Below are positions 5,601 through 13,422 of a stretch of 20,322 nt of DNA, piece after piece. Every line of letters begins with the position of its first letter. Positions within the stretch are counted from its first letter, which is position 1. The notes beneath the pieces were generated by a model, which saw only the letters and a program-made list of their open reading frames with translations, made no database searches and was not told where the DNA came from. The stretch comes from Parcubacteria group bacterium GW2011_GWD2_43_10. Lineage in GTDB: Bacteria > Patescibacteriota > Patescibacteriia > Veblenbacterales > UBA10138. The stretch spans positions 1 through 20,322 of the forward strand of contig LCEZ01000007.1 of NCBI GenBank assembly GCA_000995845.1, written 5' to 3'. The translations under genes were made by a program, and so were the position numbers.

Positions 5601-7450
5601 CAAGTTATTATGTTTATCATCAAATAGGTGGTAGCGGTTCGTATAACTCAGCCACGCCATCTCAACCAACACCAGTTACTAATACTACTTGGACACCAAT
5701 ACCGGCAATAGGTGAAAACACATATCGCTATCGTATAGTTGCTATGGATGTGGCCGGTAATAGAATTATGGGTTCAGCCTCATCCCTAGTTACAGTAGAT
5801 AAAACAGCTCCAACGATTACAACATTCTCACCTTCAGTTACCCCAACAGCTTCCAGGCCAGTGCTTAATTGGTCAGCGACAGAGACTGGAGGCAGCGGTA
5901 TTAGTAAGTTTGAATTGTGGCGAGCGGATTATAACGCTAGCACATGCAATGGCAGTACAATGACAGGCTGCAGCTGGTCTATAAGGGTAGATAATATAGC
6001 ATCGTCTGCCACCAGTCAGGAAGATACATCAACTATTTCAACTAATAGATATTGGTACGGGTTGCATGCAGTTGATAATGTTAATAACTGTATTACCGAG
6101 ACAGGTGAGCACTGCGGCGGTGTGACGAGCGATGGGCTTGATACGCGCGCTTCCTATGGACCAGATCAGGTCGTGTTTGATAACACGGCCCCGACGCCGA
6201 ATCCGCCAAATCCGATCGCGGCCTCAAACATCGGCGATGCAACTATTACTTGGACGCTGCCTACAGGCTCCGACAGTCCTGCTGGGTTACACGCTACTGC
6301 TTATGGATTTTCAGCAAATTCCGGTGGGTCATATAATTTCCAAGGCACCAGTGCTTGGGTGGAGAATTTTCTTTCTTGTGGCACTAGTTACACGCGTTAT
6401 GGTGTGATTCGTGATGCCTTGGGTAATCAAACTAACGAGGCATCGGCTACCGCTTCAACTGTAGCCTGCACGGGCCGCTCTGCCGCGCTCTCTATTAATC
6501 CAGTACCGCCTTCAGGTTGGGACAATGCACCAACCTCAGTGAATTTAAATGCGTCTTGCGTAGCCCAGGGCGGAACAACATTAACCTCATGTACGGCTCA
6601 AGTGGATGTTAATAGTTCAGGCTGGGTTGATGTGGCAATGCCTTATCCAACCACCTACAATATGTCCTCAGGAAGTTCTTATCAATTCAGAGCCAGAGAA
6701 GCAGATACTGGCGGGTTTACAACTTCAACCCCAGTACCGAATCCGGTTTTCCAACTGGATACAATTCCACCTAACCAAGTTACAGTTTCTATTACTAATT
6801 CGCCAGGTGGTGGGCCAGCCCCAGAAGATCCCTTGACCATTACCTGGACAGCCTCAGCTGATAACCAATCTGGTTTAAGTCATTATGAGGTTTGGCGTTC
6901 ACTGGATTTTGGTGGAGTACCCGATCCCCTTGGTTGGCAAAAAGTTGGCAGCGATATTCTGCCCGCAGAACCGCGAACTTTAAATGATAATCCGTCATCA
7001 TCCGGCAAGTGGTGGTATGGCATACACATTTTGGATAATGCCGGTAATATGTCCACCGAGGCGGCCTGGGCCTGGGGAATTTATGATGTTAGTGCGCCAA
7101 TTGCGTTTGGGCATATTCCAAATAAATTCAGTTCCATTACCGCTCTCCGGCCGAACTTATCCGTTACCTTAAATGATGTTCATACCAGCGTAGGTGCCAC
7201 TACTCTCAGAGTAAAAAATGAACAGAATACAACCGTATTTACCAAGAATTTTGCTGTTGGCACAACTAATATCACTGTCACGGTAGCTGATTGGGGTACA
7301 ACTGTTTTACCAAGAAATCCTGACGGCACACCCCAAACGTATACTGTTGAAATAATTTCCCAAGATATTGTAGGTAATATTTTAGTGGATTCGCCCCTCT
7401 GGACATTTGATCAAATGAATCAACCGCCGTCTAAACCAAGTATTGAATAA
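2696..7450 (+). CDS. Giant secreted Ig/fibronectin III-like repeat protein (1584 aa)
   Basis: This is probably a cell-surface or secreted adhesin-like protein. A charged N-terminus precedes a hydrophobic segment (about 23-42) and a possible cleavage site after AYA (49). Next comes a Cys...DPEND domain (C55, C61, D71-D75), then a chain of about a dozen Ig/Fn3-like domains with recurring NWT/ITWTW strands and GNL/GNI turns. Two module types occur twice. Type A lies at about 340-445 and 830-935 and shares CWG, GND, FNC, TSPC and PYQKD. Type C lies at about 553-646 and 1164-1260 and shares PNPPNP, TWTLPTGSD and CGTSYTRYG. Many paired cysteines suggest disulfides. No LPxTG motif or C-terminal membrane helix is visible, so any retention would be through an uncleaved N-terminus or partners. 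It is the first gene of an operon with the next two. The ligand is unknown. Confidence 0.85.
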   Translation: MVKKQNLSEEAAQKGQNRPLFRLPLGWAFCLTLLAALIVFYSNAKQAYAIADFHCIEDIPCPISVSFQTQDPENDPLTVSFSALPTNYIITSCDLDGRIGIPFGDPPLNCVTPPSPVGPGPFTATGYYEFQLEGSYTGDILICDDSNHCTSYNPTIDVAPFDWYVPDHDHPNALTIGWQWNRAFFATSYDIRVNGVYFTTVPQAFPPVRWNQVLSGYNLSSGSVSVYAVLTSGPPYEYLELKSGPRTHYSQANIPGSPTCTVNSSTQITWNWTNNSNPPGTNYFADNAPPGDSGWITGTQWVQPGLTPNTLYTTLIKARNNDSEETLTVSVGCTTSAGDTQGPTFTFNPPSRVWLSTDISVLLTATDPSGVRYVQYCWGAGVDCDPTQTPGNDLPFNCTGTSPCAATVTQNQNGNWRLCAKGMDSLNNWTNPQVCSSPYQKDNLWPTSNITAPAASSWQRVNFSVSVTDSDTGGSGLTSCLYGVRSWNGLSWIETVPDTTLRSCNTPFTITVGAAGNCRDQGSDRCEVRVRATDAAGNLGSINTRRVSIDWAAPTPNPPNPFIASAQTTTSITWTLPTGSDVGSGLDPSPYRFSRTSGGPYNSAIQATPAWVEGGLSCGTSYTRYGVIQDLAGNITDQAVVTSSTQPCAPPAPTGFVGSNNYSTSQIRWSWNAVVGADTYFVYSNPGGVFQCLATAPTTFCISPISSPFLNPNTALTAHVFAQNAGGDSGWSNDATGYTVPGPVTNLTASNITGTSITWTWNPPSPDGGAGLDYRCSLDGVLPLASCTSPRIAGSLICGTSHQLQVYARNPITGVMGTVVSDTRSTSGCNAATITMNPTSRPWANTNIDVTITATDSDGIDFVRYCWGKGAACNPLQTDGNDPPFNCDGTSPCSNLVTQTDDGNWYLCARAKDGSGAWNNPAVCTNPYQKDTVAPNPAAGAPTCLPNPNNSGAHICTWSAASDSLSGLSSYYVYHQIGGSGSYNSATPSQPTPVTNTTWTPIPAIGENTYRYRIVAMDVAGNRIMGSASSLVTVDKTAPTITTFSPSVTPTASRPVLNWSATETGGSGISKFELWRADYNASTCNGSTMTGCSWSIRVDNIASSATSQEDTSTISTNRYWYGLHAVDNVNNCITETGEHCGGVTSDGLDTRASYGPDQVVFDNTAPTPNPPNPIAASNIGDATITWTLPTGSDSPAGLHATAYGFSANSGGSYNFQGTSAWVENFLSCGTSYTRYGVIRDALGNQTNEASATASTVACTGRSAALSINPVPPSGWDNAPTSVNLNASCVAQGGTTLTSCTAQVDVNSSGWVDVAMPYPTTYNMSSGSSYQFRAREADTGGFTTSTPVPNPVFQLDTIPPNQVTVSITNSPGGGPAPEDPLTITWTASADNQSGLSHYEVWRSLDFGGVPDPLGWQKVGSDILPAEPRTLNDNPSSSGKWWYGIHILDNAGNMSTEAAWAWGIYDVSAPIAFGHIPNKFSSITALRPNLSVTLNDVHTSVGATTLRVKNEQNTTVFTKNFAVGTTNITVTVADWGTTVLPRNPDGTPQTYTVEIISQDIVGNILVDSPLWTFDQMNQPPSKPSIE

Positions 7451-7459
7451 TGAGTGAAC

Positions 7460-7981
7460 ATGTTGCCACAATCAACAATAAAAAGATCGCGCAAATTTTG
7501 GTGGGTAGTTTATGTTGGTATTGCCCTAGGTACGGCCTTAATCGTGCAATCGCAAACTGCCAAATTTAATTTACCTACACCACTGAATTTAACAACTACC
7601 CAAGCTGAACCTGAAGCTGATCCAGCTGAACTACATATGCCTGTTCATATCCGCGCCGGAGTAATTGTGGAAATGGGTGTTGATTATATAATAATGGAAA
7701 GTACTAAGCTTAAGGGTGAAGGTAAAGAAAGAATCACAGCACTTTTAACAGGCGAGACAAAAATAATTGAAATCCAAATACCAAGTTTTATGAATGAGGA
7801 ATTAAAAGTCAAGTTAGACCAAGGCAGCAGCATTATTCCCCGGGTTGAAATGACCCCGGACAGTTTGTATATAGGCCAAAGAGTGGAAGTGCTGTCAGAG
7901 GATGATATGTATGGTTATAAAGAAGTTTCTGCTTTGCGGGTGGAATATAAAATAACTGTAAATACAGAGGAGGGGATATGA
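7460..7981 (+). CDS. Small membrane-anchored beta-domain protein of the surface operon
   Basis: The protein has a basic N-terminus, one membrane helix (FWWVVYVGIALGTALIV) and an extracytoplasmic beta-rich domain. That domain contains GVIVEMGVDYIIMES and later YIGQRVEVLSEDD, a pattern reminiscent of small OB/barrel domains such as DUF5666; this likeness is by eye only. The start is uncertain. ATG at 7460 is chosen, but an in-frame GTG at 7454 would add two residues, and neither has a Shine-Dalgarno. The gene begins within 10 nt of the preceding stop. Its TGA overlaps the next ATG (ATGA, 7978-7981), so the three genes are probably translationally coupled. TGA ending the ORF here fits the standard code, though it does not exclude TGA=Gly. 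It may help assemble or anchor the flanking giant proteins; this is unproven. Confidence 0.75.
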   Translation: MLPQSTIKRSRKFWWVVYVGIALGTALIVQSQTAKFNLPTPLNLTTTQAEPEADPAELHMPVHIRAGVIVEMGVDYIIMESTKLKGEGKERITALLTGETKIIEIQIPSFMNEELKVKLDQGSSIIPRVEMTPDSLYIGQRVEVLSEDDMYGYKEVSALRVEYKITVNTEEGI

Positions 7982-10900
7982 AACTGGGCTATAAAATTAC
8001 AATTTTGCTAGCTGGAGTAATTGTATTTTTTACTATTACCAAAGTTAGCCAAGCTCAAGTACCGACCGAGCCCAGCTGTTCTTTGTTCACACCAGCCTCA
8101 CCCGGCGTTATTCCTGATCCGCCCAATGATGCCACGTGCAGTTTAGCCGCCACCGCTACTGATATTGAAGGCGACAGGATTTATTATGTTTTTGATTGGG
8201 GTGATGGTACAACCACTCGTGTGCCATCAATTACTGGCAGTATGCCAGCTGGAGCCGGCTGTGCCACTTGGGTAAATGGAGAATCTACCGTAACTTCAGG
8301 TACTAAATGCGGAGCAATTAATAATTATGGTGAGGTTGGTTCATTACCAGGAACATATTCAGCCTTTGCTGTGGCTTATGATGAGGCTGGGCATCAATCT
8401 GTGAATTCAGATAGCGTAGTAGTTTCAATCATCTCCCAGGTTTTATCCGCGACGATTACGGCCGTACCGCCTACACCCAGCACGCCCGGTTGGTATAATG
8501 CACCAGACCAATGGATTTTTGATGCTACTTGTAAAGCGGCAGCTGGCTGGTTTTTAAGCGATTGTATTTTTGAATATTCAGAAAATTTTGTTGGCTGGAT
8601 TGTTTTATCAGATCCGAATACCACTGGGCAATCAATTTATACCTATCAGCCTTCACTTGATATGGATTCGTTTAGCGGGGTTGGTTTTAGATTTCGCCTG
8701 AGGGCCAGCGATACCGATCCTAACACAGGAGAACTCATAGCTTATCTGCCGGCTGATGATGAAGAAATATCTTACGATATAGATCTTCCCGGCGCTATAC
8801 TTACTAGCCCAACTGCCAATCAGGCAAGCGAATTTCAGGTGACAGCAACCTTATTTGATACGCCCAATCAATTTGGCGGCCCCAACAGCGGCATCAGCAC
8901 TTGGGATTTAGAGTTTCAAGCCAATGGCGGAGCCTGGCAGCCTTGCGTTACCAATGAAGTTCCTTTTGGCCAGGGCGTGCCCATGACATCGGATAACGTC
9001 ACTTTTGGCTCTGGTTGTACCGCCGCATCTGGTGGATCATATACTCTTGTGCCCAATACCACTTATTGTTTCCAAGCTAGAGTACGTGACAGTACTTTGC
9101 CCGGACCAAACCAAAGCGGCTGGTATGCTGGTGACAACTGCACGCCTTACCTGGTTTCCGCCCCGCCCAATACGCCATCAGATCCTAAACCGGTTGATGG
9201 TGGTCAATCTACTTACAGACCGCAATTGTCTTGGGACGGCGGTGACCCAGATGTGCCACCAGAACCAATTGATTACTCAATTTATTTAAGTTCAAGTGAT
9301 AGCACACCGTATGATACAACTCCTCCGATAGATCCAACTGAAAATAGGATAGGCCAATTATTAGATATACCAGGTAATATTTGGGATGATATAAAGTATC
9401 CAAGCAGCGGCACTCTGAACTTAACCCAAGGCGGGCATTATTACTGGCAGATTGTAGCCCAAGATATATACAGCACCGTGGCCGGACCGGTGTGGGATTT
9501 TACCGCTAATTCTCAAACTATTATTGAAAATGTAGATATAGATCCATCAGTAGTAAATAAATCCGCTACCATCACCTGGGAAGCGTCGGATGCTGATGGT
9601 CCGCCTAGTTTAGACTTTATAATTTATTACGGTTCATCAGCTATGCTACAAGTTGATCCGGAAGTAATTGACAATACAACAACAGCCGATTGCACTTGGG
9701 ACGGCGTGTTGCACAAATGGTTTTGTTCTTATGATTGGGATTCAACCTGCGTCCCTGAACCTGAGTTGCCGGAAGATTTATATATAAAAATAGAGGCTTG
9801 GGATGGTTTTGACTGGGCCGAGGGCACTTCATGTCCTGGTGCACCCGCGGCCTGTAATTCTTTTCAGATTAATCACACCGAAACTGTGACTGTTGGCCCG
9901 GGCACAGTCGGGGATGACGAAGAGGTAAAATTCTGGATTGAGCCGGGTTCATTAGAACCCGGGGCTTCACTCATACAATTTAGTGGCACTTGCTCGGAAA
10001 TTACAGCTGATGCCAATGAGGTTGGTAATGAATCACGTTGCGGAGGCTCTAGTGGCAATTCTTGTAACGGGGGCTTTATTCCGCTTTATGATTTGCACCA
10101 AGCGTCAGAATCTTGTCCAGGCGGTTTACCTTGTGTCAGCACCAATAACACGGTCAAATTTCAGTTAACCGGTTGCACTGAAACTAGCTACGAAATCAGG
10201 TACAATATTGCCCCCGCCTGCGGCGAGTCTTATATTTCCGTGGAAGAGGGCAGCATATATTCTCAGGGCAGTATCAAGGGAGAAATTGCGCCGCCCTCAG
10301 GCAATTATAATGCTTCTTATTTGATTTTAGGCGGCGGTAGTGGCAGTGGTACTACTATTTATATAGAAAATTTTGTTTCAAAATGGCCAACCTCGCCACA
10401 AGGTGATGTGCCGGTGAATGCAAATTTTGGCCAGTTGCTATATCCGGAGGAAAGCTCCAGCTTCAGTCCGCGGGTGGGTTCGTTTGATTATTATGGGTTA
10501 ACAAATAATTTGAACGATCAGGAAGTGGCTGATGGCGAGAAAAACAGTTATGGCCATAAAGTTGAAATTACTAGCGCAGCAACTGCTGGCGGTGATGTTA
10601 TTTTGAGTGAAGTATTTGGCGGTGCTAATCAGGCGCCACTAGAAGGTAAAGTTTATTGGATTAAGGGTAGTAATTTAGAGGTGTCAGGTTCGCAATTTAC
10701 CTTTGAGAATACCACTGGTGATACTAGCGGTGCTGGCTTAATAATTGTTGATGGTAATTTAACTATTAATAATGATTTAGATTACCAGCCAACTAATGAT
10801 CCTAGTTTAACTTCCCGTAATTTTGCTTCAGTGGGCTGGTTGGTAAGGGGAGACGTCTTTATTAACGGTAATGTTGGCAAAATATCCGGAGCATTTTATG

Positions 10901-11133
10901 TATCAGGTACGCAAACCGGTAACGGAATTTTTAGCACCGGTGTCGGCGGACAGCAATTAATTATTAAAGGCGCAGTTATTGCCAAAAAATTTGAGTTACA
11001 GCGGGCTTCGGCTGGTGGGGCACCCTCTGAAATGGTAATAGCTGATGGCCGTATTTTACTCAATACGCCACCAGGATTTATTGATATTATAAGCACCTTA
11101 CCAACCTGGAGATTCCGTACACCTGGGCCTTAA
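7978..11133 (+). CDS. Large secreted Ig-like protein with a beta-rich C-terminal module (1051 aa)
   Basis: A signal peptide (1-26, cleavage after SQA) leads to a PKD-like domain with C54, DIEGD (62-66) and DWGDG. A domain beginning TITAVPPTPSTPGWYNAP follows; it is related to the ALSINPVPPSGWDNAP domain late in the 1584-aa protein. Several Fn3/Ig-like domains and a cysteine- and glycine-rich region come next. The C-terminal part (about 860-1051) changes character. It has short hydrophobic beta turns (GLIIVDGNLTINNDL, WLVRGDVFINGNV, GAFYVSGT, IIKGAVIAKKFELQR) and ends ADGRILLNTPPGF. This resembles beta-helical modules of PilX-like or polymer-forming proteins and a tail I associate with Patescibacteria surface proteins. 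The gene ends 20 nt before the pilM promoter. A role as pilus-associated adhesin or surface-layer component is inferred from position only. Confidence 0.82.
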   Translation: MKLGYKITILLAGVIVFFTITKVSQAQVPTEPSCSLFTPASPGVIPDPPNDATCSLAATATDIEGDRIYYVFDWGDGTTTRVPSITGSMPAGAGCATWVNGESTVTSGTKCGAINNYGEVGSLPGTYSAFAVAYDEAGHQSVNSDSVVVSIISQVLSATITAVPPTPSTPGWYNAPDQWIFDATCKAAAGWFLSDCIFEYSENFVGWIVLSDPNTTGQSIYTYQPSLDMDSFSGVGFRFRLRASDTDPNTGELIAYLPADDEEISYDIDLPGAILTSPTANQASEFQVTATLFDTPNQFGGPNSGISTWDLEFQANGGAWQPCVTNEVPFGQGVPMTSDNVTFGSGCTAASGGSYTLVPNTTYCFQARVRDSTLPGPNQSGWYAGDNCTPYLVSAPPNTPSDPKPVDGGQSTYRPQLSWDGGDPDVPPEPIDYSIYLSSSDSTPYDTTPPIDPTENRIGQLLDIPGNIWDDIKYPSSGTLNLTQGGHYYWQIVAQDIYSTVAGPVWDFTANSQTIIENVDIDPSVVNKSATITWEASDADGPPSLDFIIYYGSSAMLQVDPEVIDNTTTADCTWDGVLHKWFCSYDWDSTCVPEPELPEDLYIKIEAWDGFDWAEGTSCPGAPAACNSFQINHTETVTVGPGTVGDDEEVKFWIEPGSLEPGASLIQFSGTCSEITADANEVGNESRCGGSSGNSCNGGFIPLYDLHQASESCPGGLPCVSTNNTVKFQLTGCTETSYEIRYNIAPACGESYISVEEGSIYSQGSIKGEIAPPSGNYNASYLILGGGSGSGTTIYIENFVSKWPTSPQGDVPVNANFGQLLYPEESSSFSPRVGSFDYYGLTNNLNDQEVADGEKNSYGHKVEITSAATAGGDVILSEVFGGANQAPLEGKVYWIKGSNLEVSGSQFTFENTTGDTSGAGLIIVDGNLTINNDLDYQPTNDPSLTSRNFASVGWLVRGDVFINGNVGKISGAFYVSGTQTGNGIFSTGVGGQQLIIKGAVIAKKFELQRASAGGAPSEMVIADGRILLNTPPGFIDIISTLPTWRFRTPGP

Positions 11134-11152
11134 GTATTGTAAAAAACAATAT

Positions 11153-11181
11153 TGGACAAAAGCCAACTTTTTTGCTATACT
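11153..11181 (+). promoter_or_regulatory. Promoter of the type IV pilus operon
   Basis: TGGACA (11153-11158), 17-nt spacer, TATACT (11176-11181) with extended TGC. The same two hexamers and spacing recur at the second pilin. The predicted start, about 11188, gives a leader of about 100 nt to pilM. This leader contains a hairpin, TTAGCCA (11192-11198) with TGGCTAA (11217-11223). Confidence 0.8.
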
Positions 11182-11287
11182 ATATTGGTATTTAGCCAAC
11201 TTTTCTTGAGGTCTAGTGGCTAATCTTAGCACTCTAAAGCCATTGGCCTAAATTTTAAACAAAGCCTATATCAAAACCCTGTAATTT

Positions 11288-12400
11288 ATGAGTTTTTTTA
11301 AAAAACACAAGTCATTTTTGGGTGTTGATATTGGTACGGCTAGTATTAAGGTAGTGGAATTAGCACCTGGCCCTAATCACACGCCGCGTTTAGTAACTTA
11401 TGGCCGGGCAGAATATACAGGCGACAGCACTAAGGTGGATGCTGAGCGTGACATTGCGCGCATTGTTGCTACCCTGAAAGCGATTTGCATCCAGGCTCGC
11501 ACCACTTCCAAGCGCGTAGCTGCGGCCTTACCGACCTTTGCCGTGTTTAGCTCGGTTATTACTCTGCCGGCGATGTCGGAAAAAGAATTAGCGGCGGCCA
11601 TACGTTGGGAAGCCAGAAAATTTGTGCCCTTACCGTTAGAAGAAATGATTTTAGATTGGAAATTTTTAGCCGAAACCCCGTCAATTAATAATGTTAAAAA
11701 TCAGGAAGCCAGTGAACCGAAATCAGCGCCAGTAGATAAAGTTGATCCTGGCGCCAAGAAGAATATCAGGGTTCTGCTGACAGCCGCGCCGCAAAATCTG
11801 GTGAAAAAATATTTAACAATTTTCCGGCAATCTGAGCTTGATCTGTTAAGTTTAGAGACTGAGGCTTTTGCTTTGGAGCGTAGTTTAGTCGGTGGGGCCC
11901 GCGAGGTTATTATGGTGGTGGATTTGGGAGCGGTTACGACTGATATTTGTGTGATTGAAAATGGCATTCCTATTTTGAATCGCAGTATTGATGTGGGAGG
12001 ATTAACCATTACCAAAGCCATTGCCAATAGTTTGAATGTTGATGTGAAACGAGCAGAACAATTTAAAAGAGATATCGGCCTTAATACTCGCGGTTCAGCC
12101 GCCGGCGGAATTCCAGTCACCATTGAAAGTACAATCAGTCCGGTAGTTAATGAAATTAAATATAATTTTTCTCTTTATCAAAGTCAGTCTAATAAGCCAA
12201 TAGAAAAAATAATTTTAACCGGTGGTTCATCTTTTTTGCCAATGCTACCGGAGTACTTAGAAAATTTATTTCAAATTAAAGTTTATATTGGCGATCCCTG
12301 GGCCCGGGTAAGTTATCCAGAGGAACTGAAAGCAGTTTTGGATGAAATTGGTCCCCAGTTTGCCTCGGCTATAGGGCTGGCTATGAGGCAGTTAATTTAA
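11288..12400 (+). CDS. pilM: Type IV pilus assembly protein PilM, actin-like ATPase
   Basis: PilM is the cytoplasmic actin/FtsA-like component that binds the short cytoplasmic tail of PilN and links the pilus alignment complex to the motors. The 370-aa length is typical. Phosphate-1 motif GVDIGTASIKVVE starts at about residue 12, phosphate-2 VVDLGAVTTD at 210-219, and the adenosine motif TGGSSF around 311-316. A charged linker of about 30 residues (about 128-158, NQEASEPKSAP) is inserted before the second subdomain and looks disordered. The gene opens the T4P operon behind a clear promoter with no Shine-Dalgarno before its ATG. The pilN start follows 6 nt after the stop. Confidence 0.95.
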   Translation: MSFFKKHKSFLGVDIGTASIKVVELAPGPNHTPRLVTYGRAEYTGDSTKVDAERDIARIVATLKAICIQARTTSKRVAAALPTFAVFSSVITLPAMSEKELAAAIRWEARKFVPLPLEEMILDWKFLAETPSINNVKNQEASEPKSAPVDKVDPGAKKNIRVLLTAAPQNLVKKYLTIFRQSELDLLSLETEAFALERSLVGGAREVIMVVDLGAVTTDICVIENGIPILNRSIDVGGLTITKAIANSLNVDVKRAEQFKRDIGLNTRGSAAGGIPVTIESTISPVVNEIKYNFSLYQSQSNKPIEKIILTGGSSFLPMLPEYLENLFQIKVYIGDPWARVSYPEELKAVLDEIGPQFASAIGLAMRQLI

Positions 12401-12406
12401 TATTTT

Positions 12407-13417
12407 ATGTCCGATATCAATCTCTTGCCGGAAAATTTAAGAGATGAAGAAGCCAAGGCACGCCAGCAGTCTGGTGATAATTCAGGATCACCGAAATTTT
12501 ATAATCCCAAAAAACCAAGTCAGAAACCGGTTGAAGGTTCGCCACCTGGACGCTGGCAGCAATTAATTTCAGCCTTAACTAAGAATGTAAATTCAGCTAG
12601 CGGTTCATTAAAGCCTGCCTCACCAGAACCAGCTAAACCGCCGTCAGTGCCGGTAAAGCCAGTGTTACCAGAATCAGAATTTAAGACTTCGCCAGCCAGC
12701 GTTGCGCCAGTATCGTTTAGTAAAGAATCAGCTGTTAAACCAGCAAAAACTGGCGGATTACCCAGCCCTACAGAGCCAACACCAACGTTAAAGTCACGTC
12801 AGGGTAAGGAGTCGGGATTTATTAAGCAATCATCTGTGCTGGATGTTAATTTGATACCAGCTCAAGAAAGCGGGCAAGTGGTACGCCGGTCTCGGATGAT
12901 GATGCTTACAATGCTAATAATTGTGATAGTTTTAGTGGGGGTGGTTTATTTTGCTCTGAATTTTTATGTTAAAGGTAAAGTCGTTAAAACCGAAGCGGTT
13001 CAACAGGAAATTACTTTATTACAACAACAACTGGAAACAGCCAGAACGCAGACTGAATTAGCCATCGCCACCCAGCTTCGCTTGGGGGTGTTGGCGGATT
13101 TATTAAATCAGCAAGGTCAATGGGGTGATTTCTTTAAGTGGTTGGAAAATAACACCATAAAAGTAGTTCAGCTGACGAGTTTGGCGGTTGATGCTAGTGG
13201 CACCATTACTGTAACCGGTCAGGCGCCTAATTTTACTGAGGTGGGGCGGCAGATGCTAGCTTTCAGCCGAAGCCAGGATGTTGAGGAAATTATTTTGGGG
13301 GATTTGTCTTTGCAGGCGCAAAGAACTAAAACAGGCGCAAGTGATACTATAGCTATTTTTACCTTTGATATTAAAGTTAAACCGGAACTTTTTGTGACAG
13401 TAAATGAAACAAATTAA
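12407..13417 (+). CDS. pilN: Type IV pilus assembly protein PilN, unusually long, with two PilM-binding-like motifs
   Basis: PilN is the bitopic inner-membrane protein that pairs with PilO and binds PilM through an N-terminal INLLP peptide. Here the motif occurs twice, DINLLP at 3-8 and DVNLIP at 146-151. They are separated by about 130 residues of proline-, serine- and lysine-rich, probably disordered sequence. The membrane helix follows (about 165-187), then a coiled-coil stretch (about 190-225) and the periplasmic ferredoxin-like domain. At 336 aa it is well above the usual size of about 180-200. The second motif sits where the N-terminus of a normal PilN would be, so the first 140 residues look like an added extension. 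It lies between pilM and pilO with gaps of 5-6 nt. Confidence 0.88.
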   Translation: MSDINLLPENLRDEEAKARQQSGDNSGSPKFYNPKKPSQKPVEGSPPGRWQQLISALTKNVNSASGSLKPASPEPAKPPSVPVKPVLPESEFKTSPASVAPVSFSKESAVKPAKTGGLPSPTEPTPTLKSRQGKESGFIKQSSVLDVNLIPAQESGQVVRRSRMMMLTMLIIVIVLVGVVYFALNFYVKGKVVKTEAVQQEITLLQQQLETARTQTELAIATQLRLGVLADLLNQQGQWGDFFKWLENNTIKVVQLTSLAVDASGTITVTGQAPNFTEVGRQMLAFSRSQDVEEIILGDLSLQAQRTKTGASDTIAIFTFDIKVKPELFVTVNETN

Positions 13418-13422
13418 ATTTT

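Noticed and set aside
7454..7981. Alternative genetic code with TGA as glycine
   Set aside because: The ORF ends at a TGA overlapping the next ATG in a classic coupled arrangement; all other stops are TAA or TAG, so the window gives no evidence for recoding, though one TGA is thin evidence against it.
11135..11151. Hairpin TATTGT/ACAATA after the 1051-aa gene as a terminator
   Set aside because: Six A-T-rich pairs, no T run after it; read-through into the pilM promoter region cannot be excluded.
11701..12123. Minus-strand open frame of 140 codons inside pilM
   Set aside because: Shadow of pilM, which has all family motifs on the + strand.
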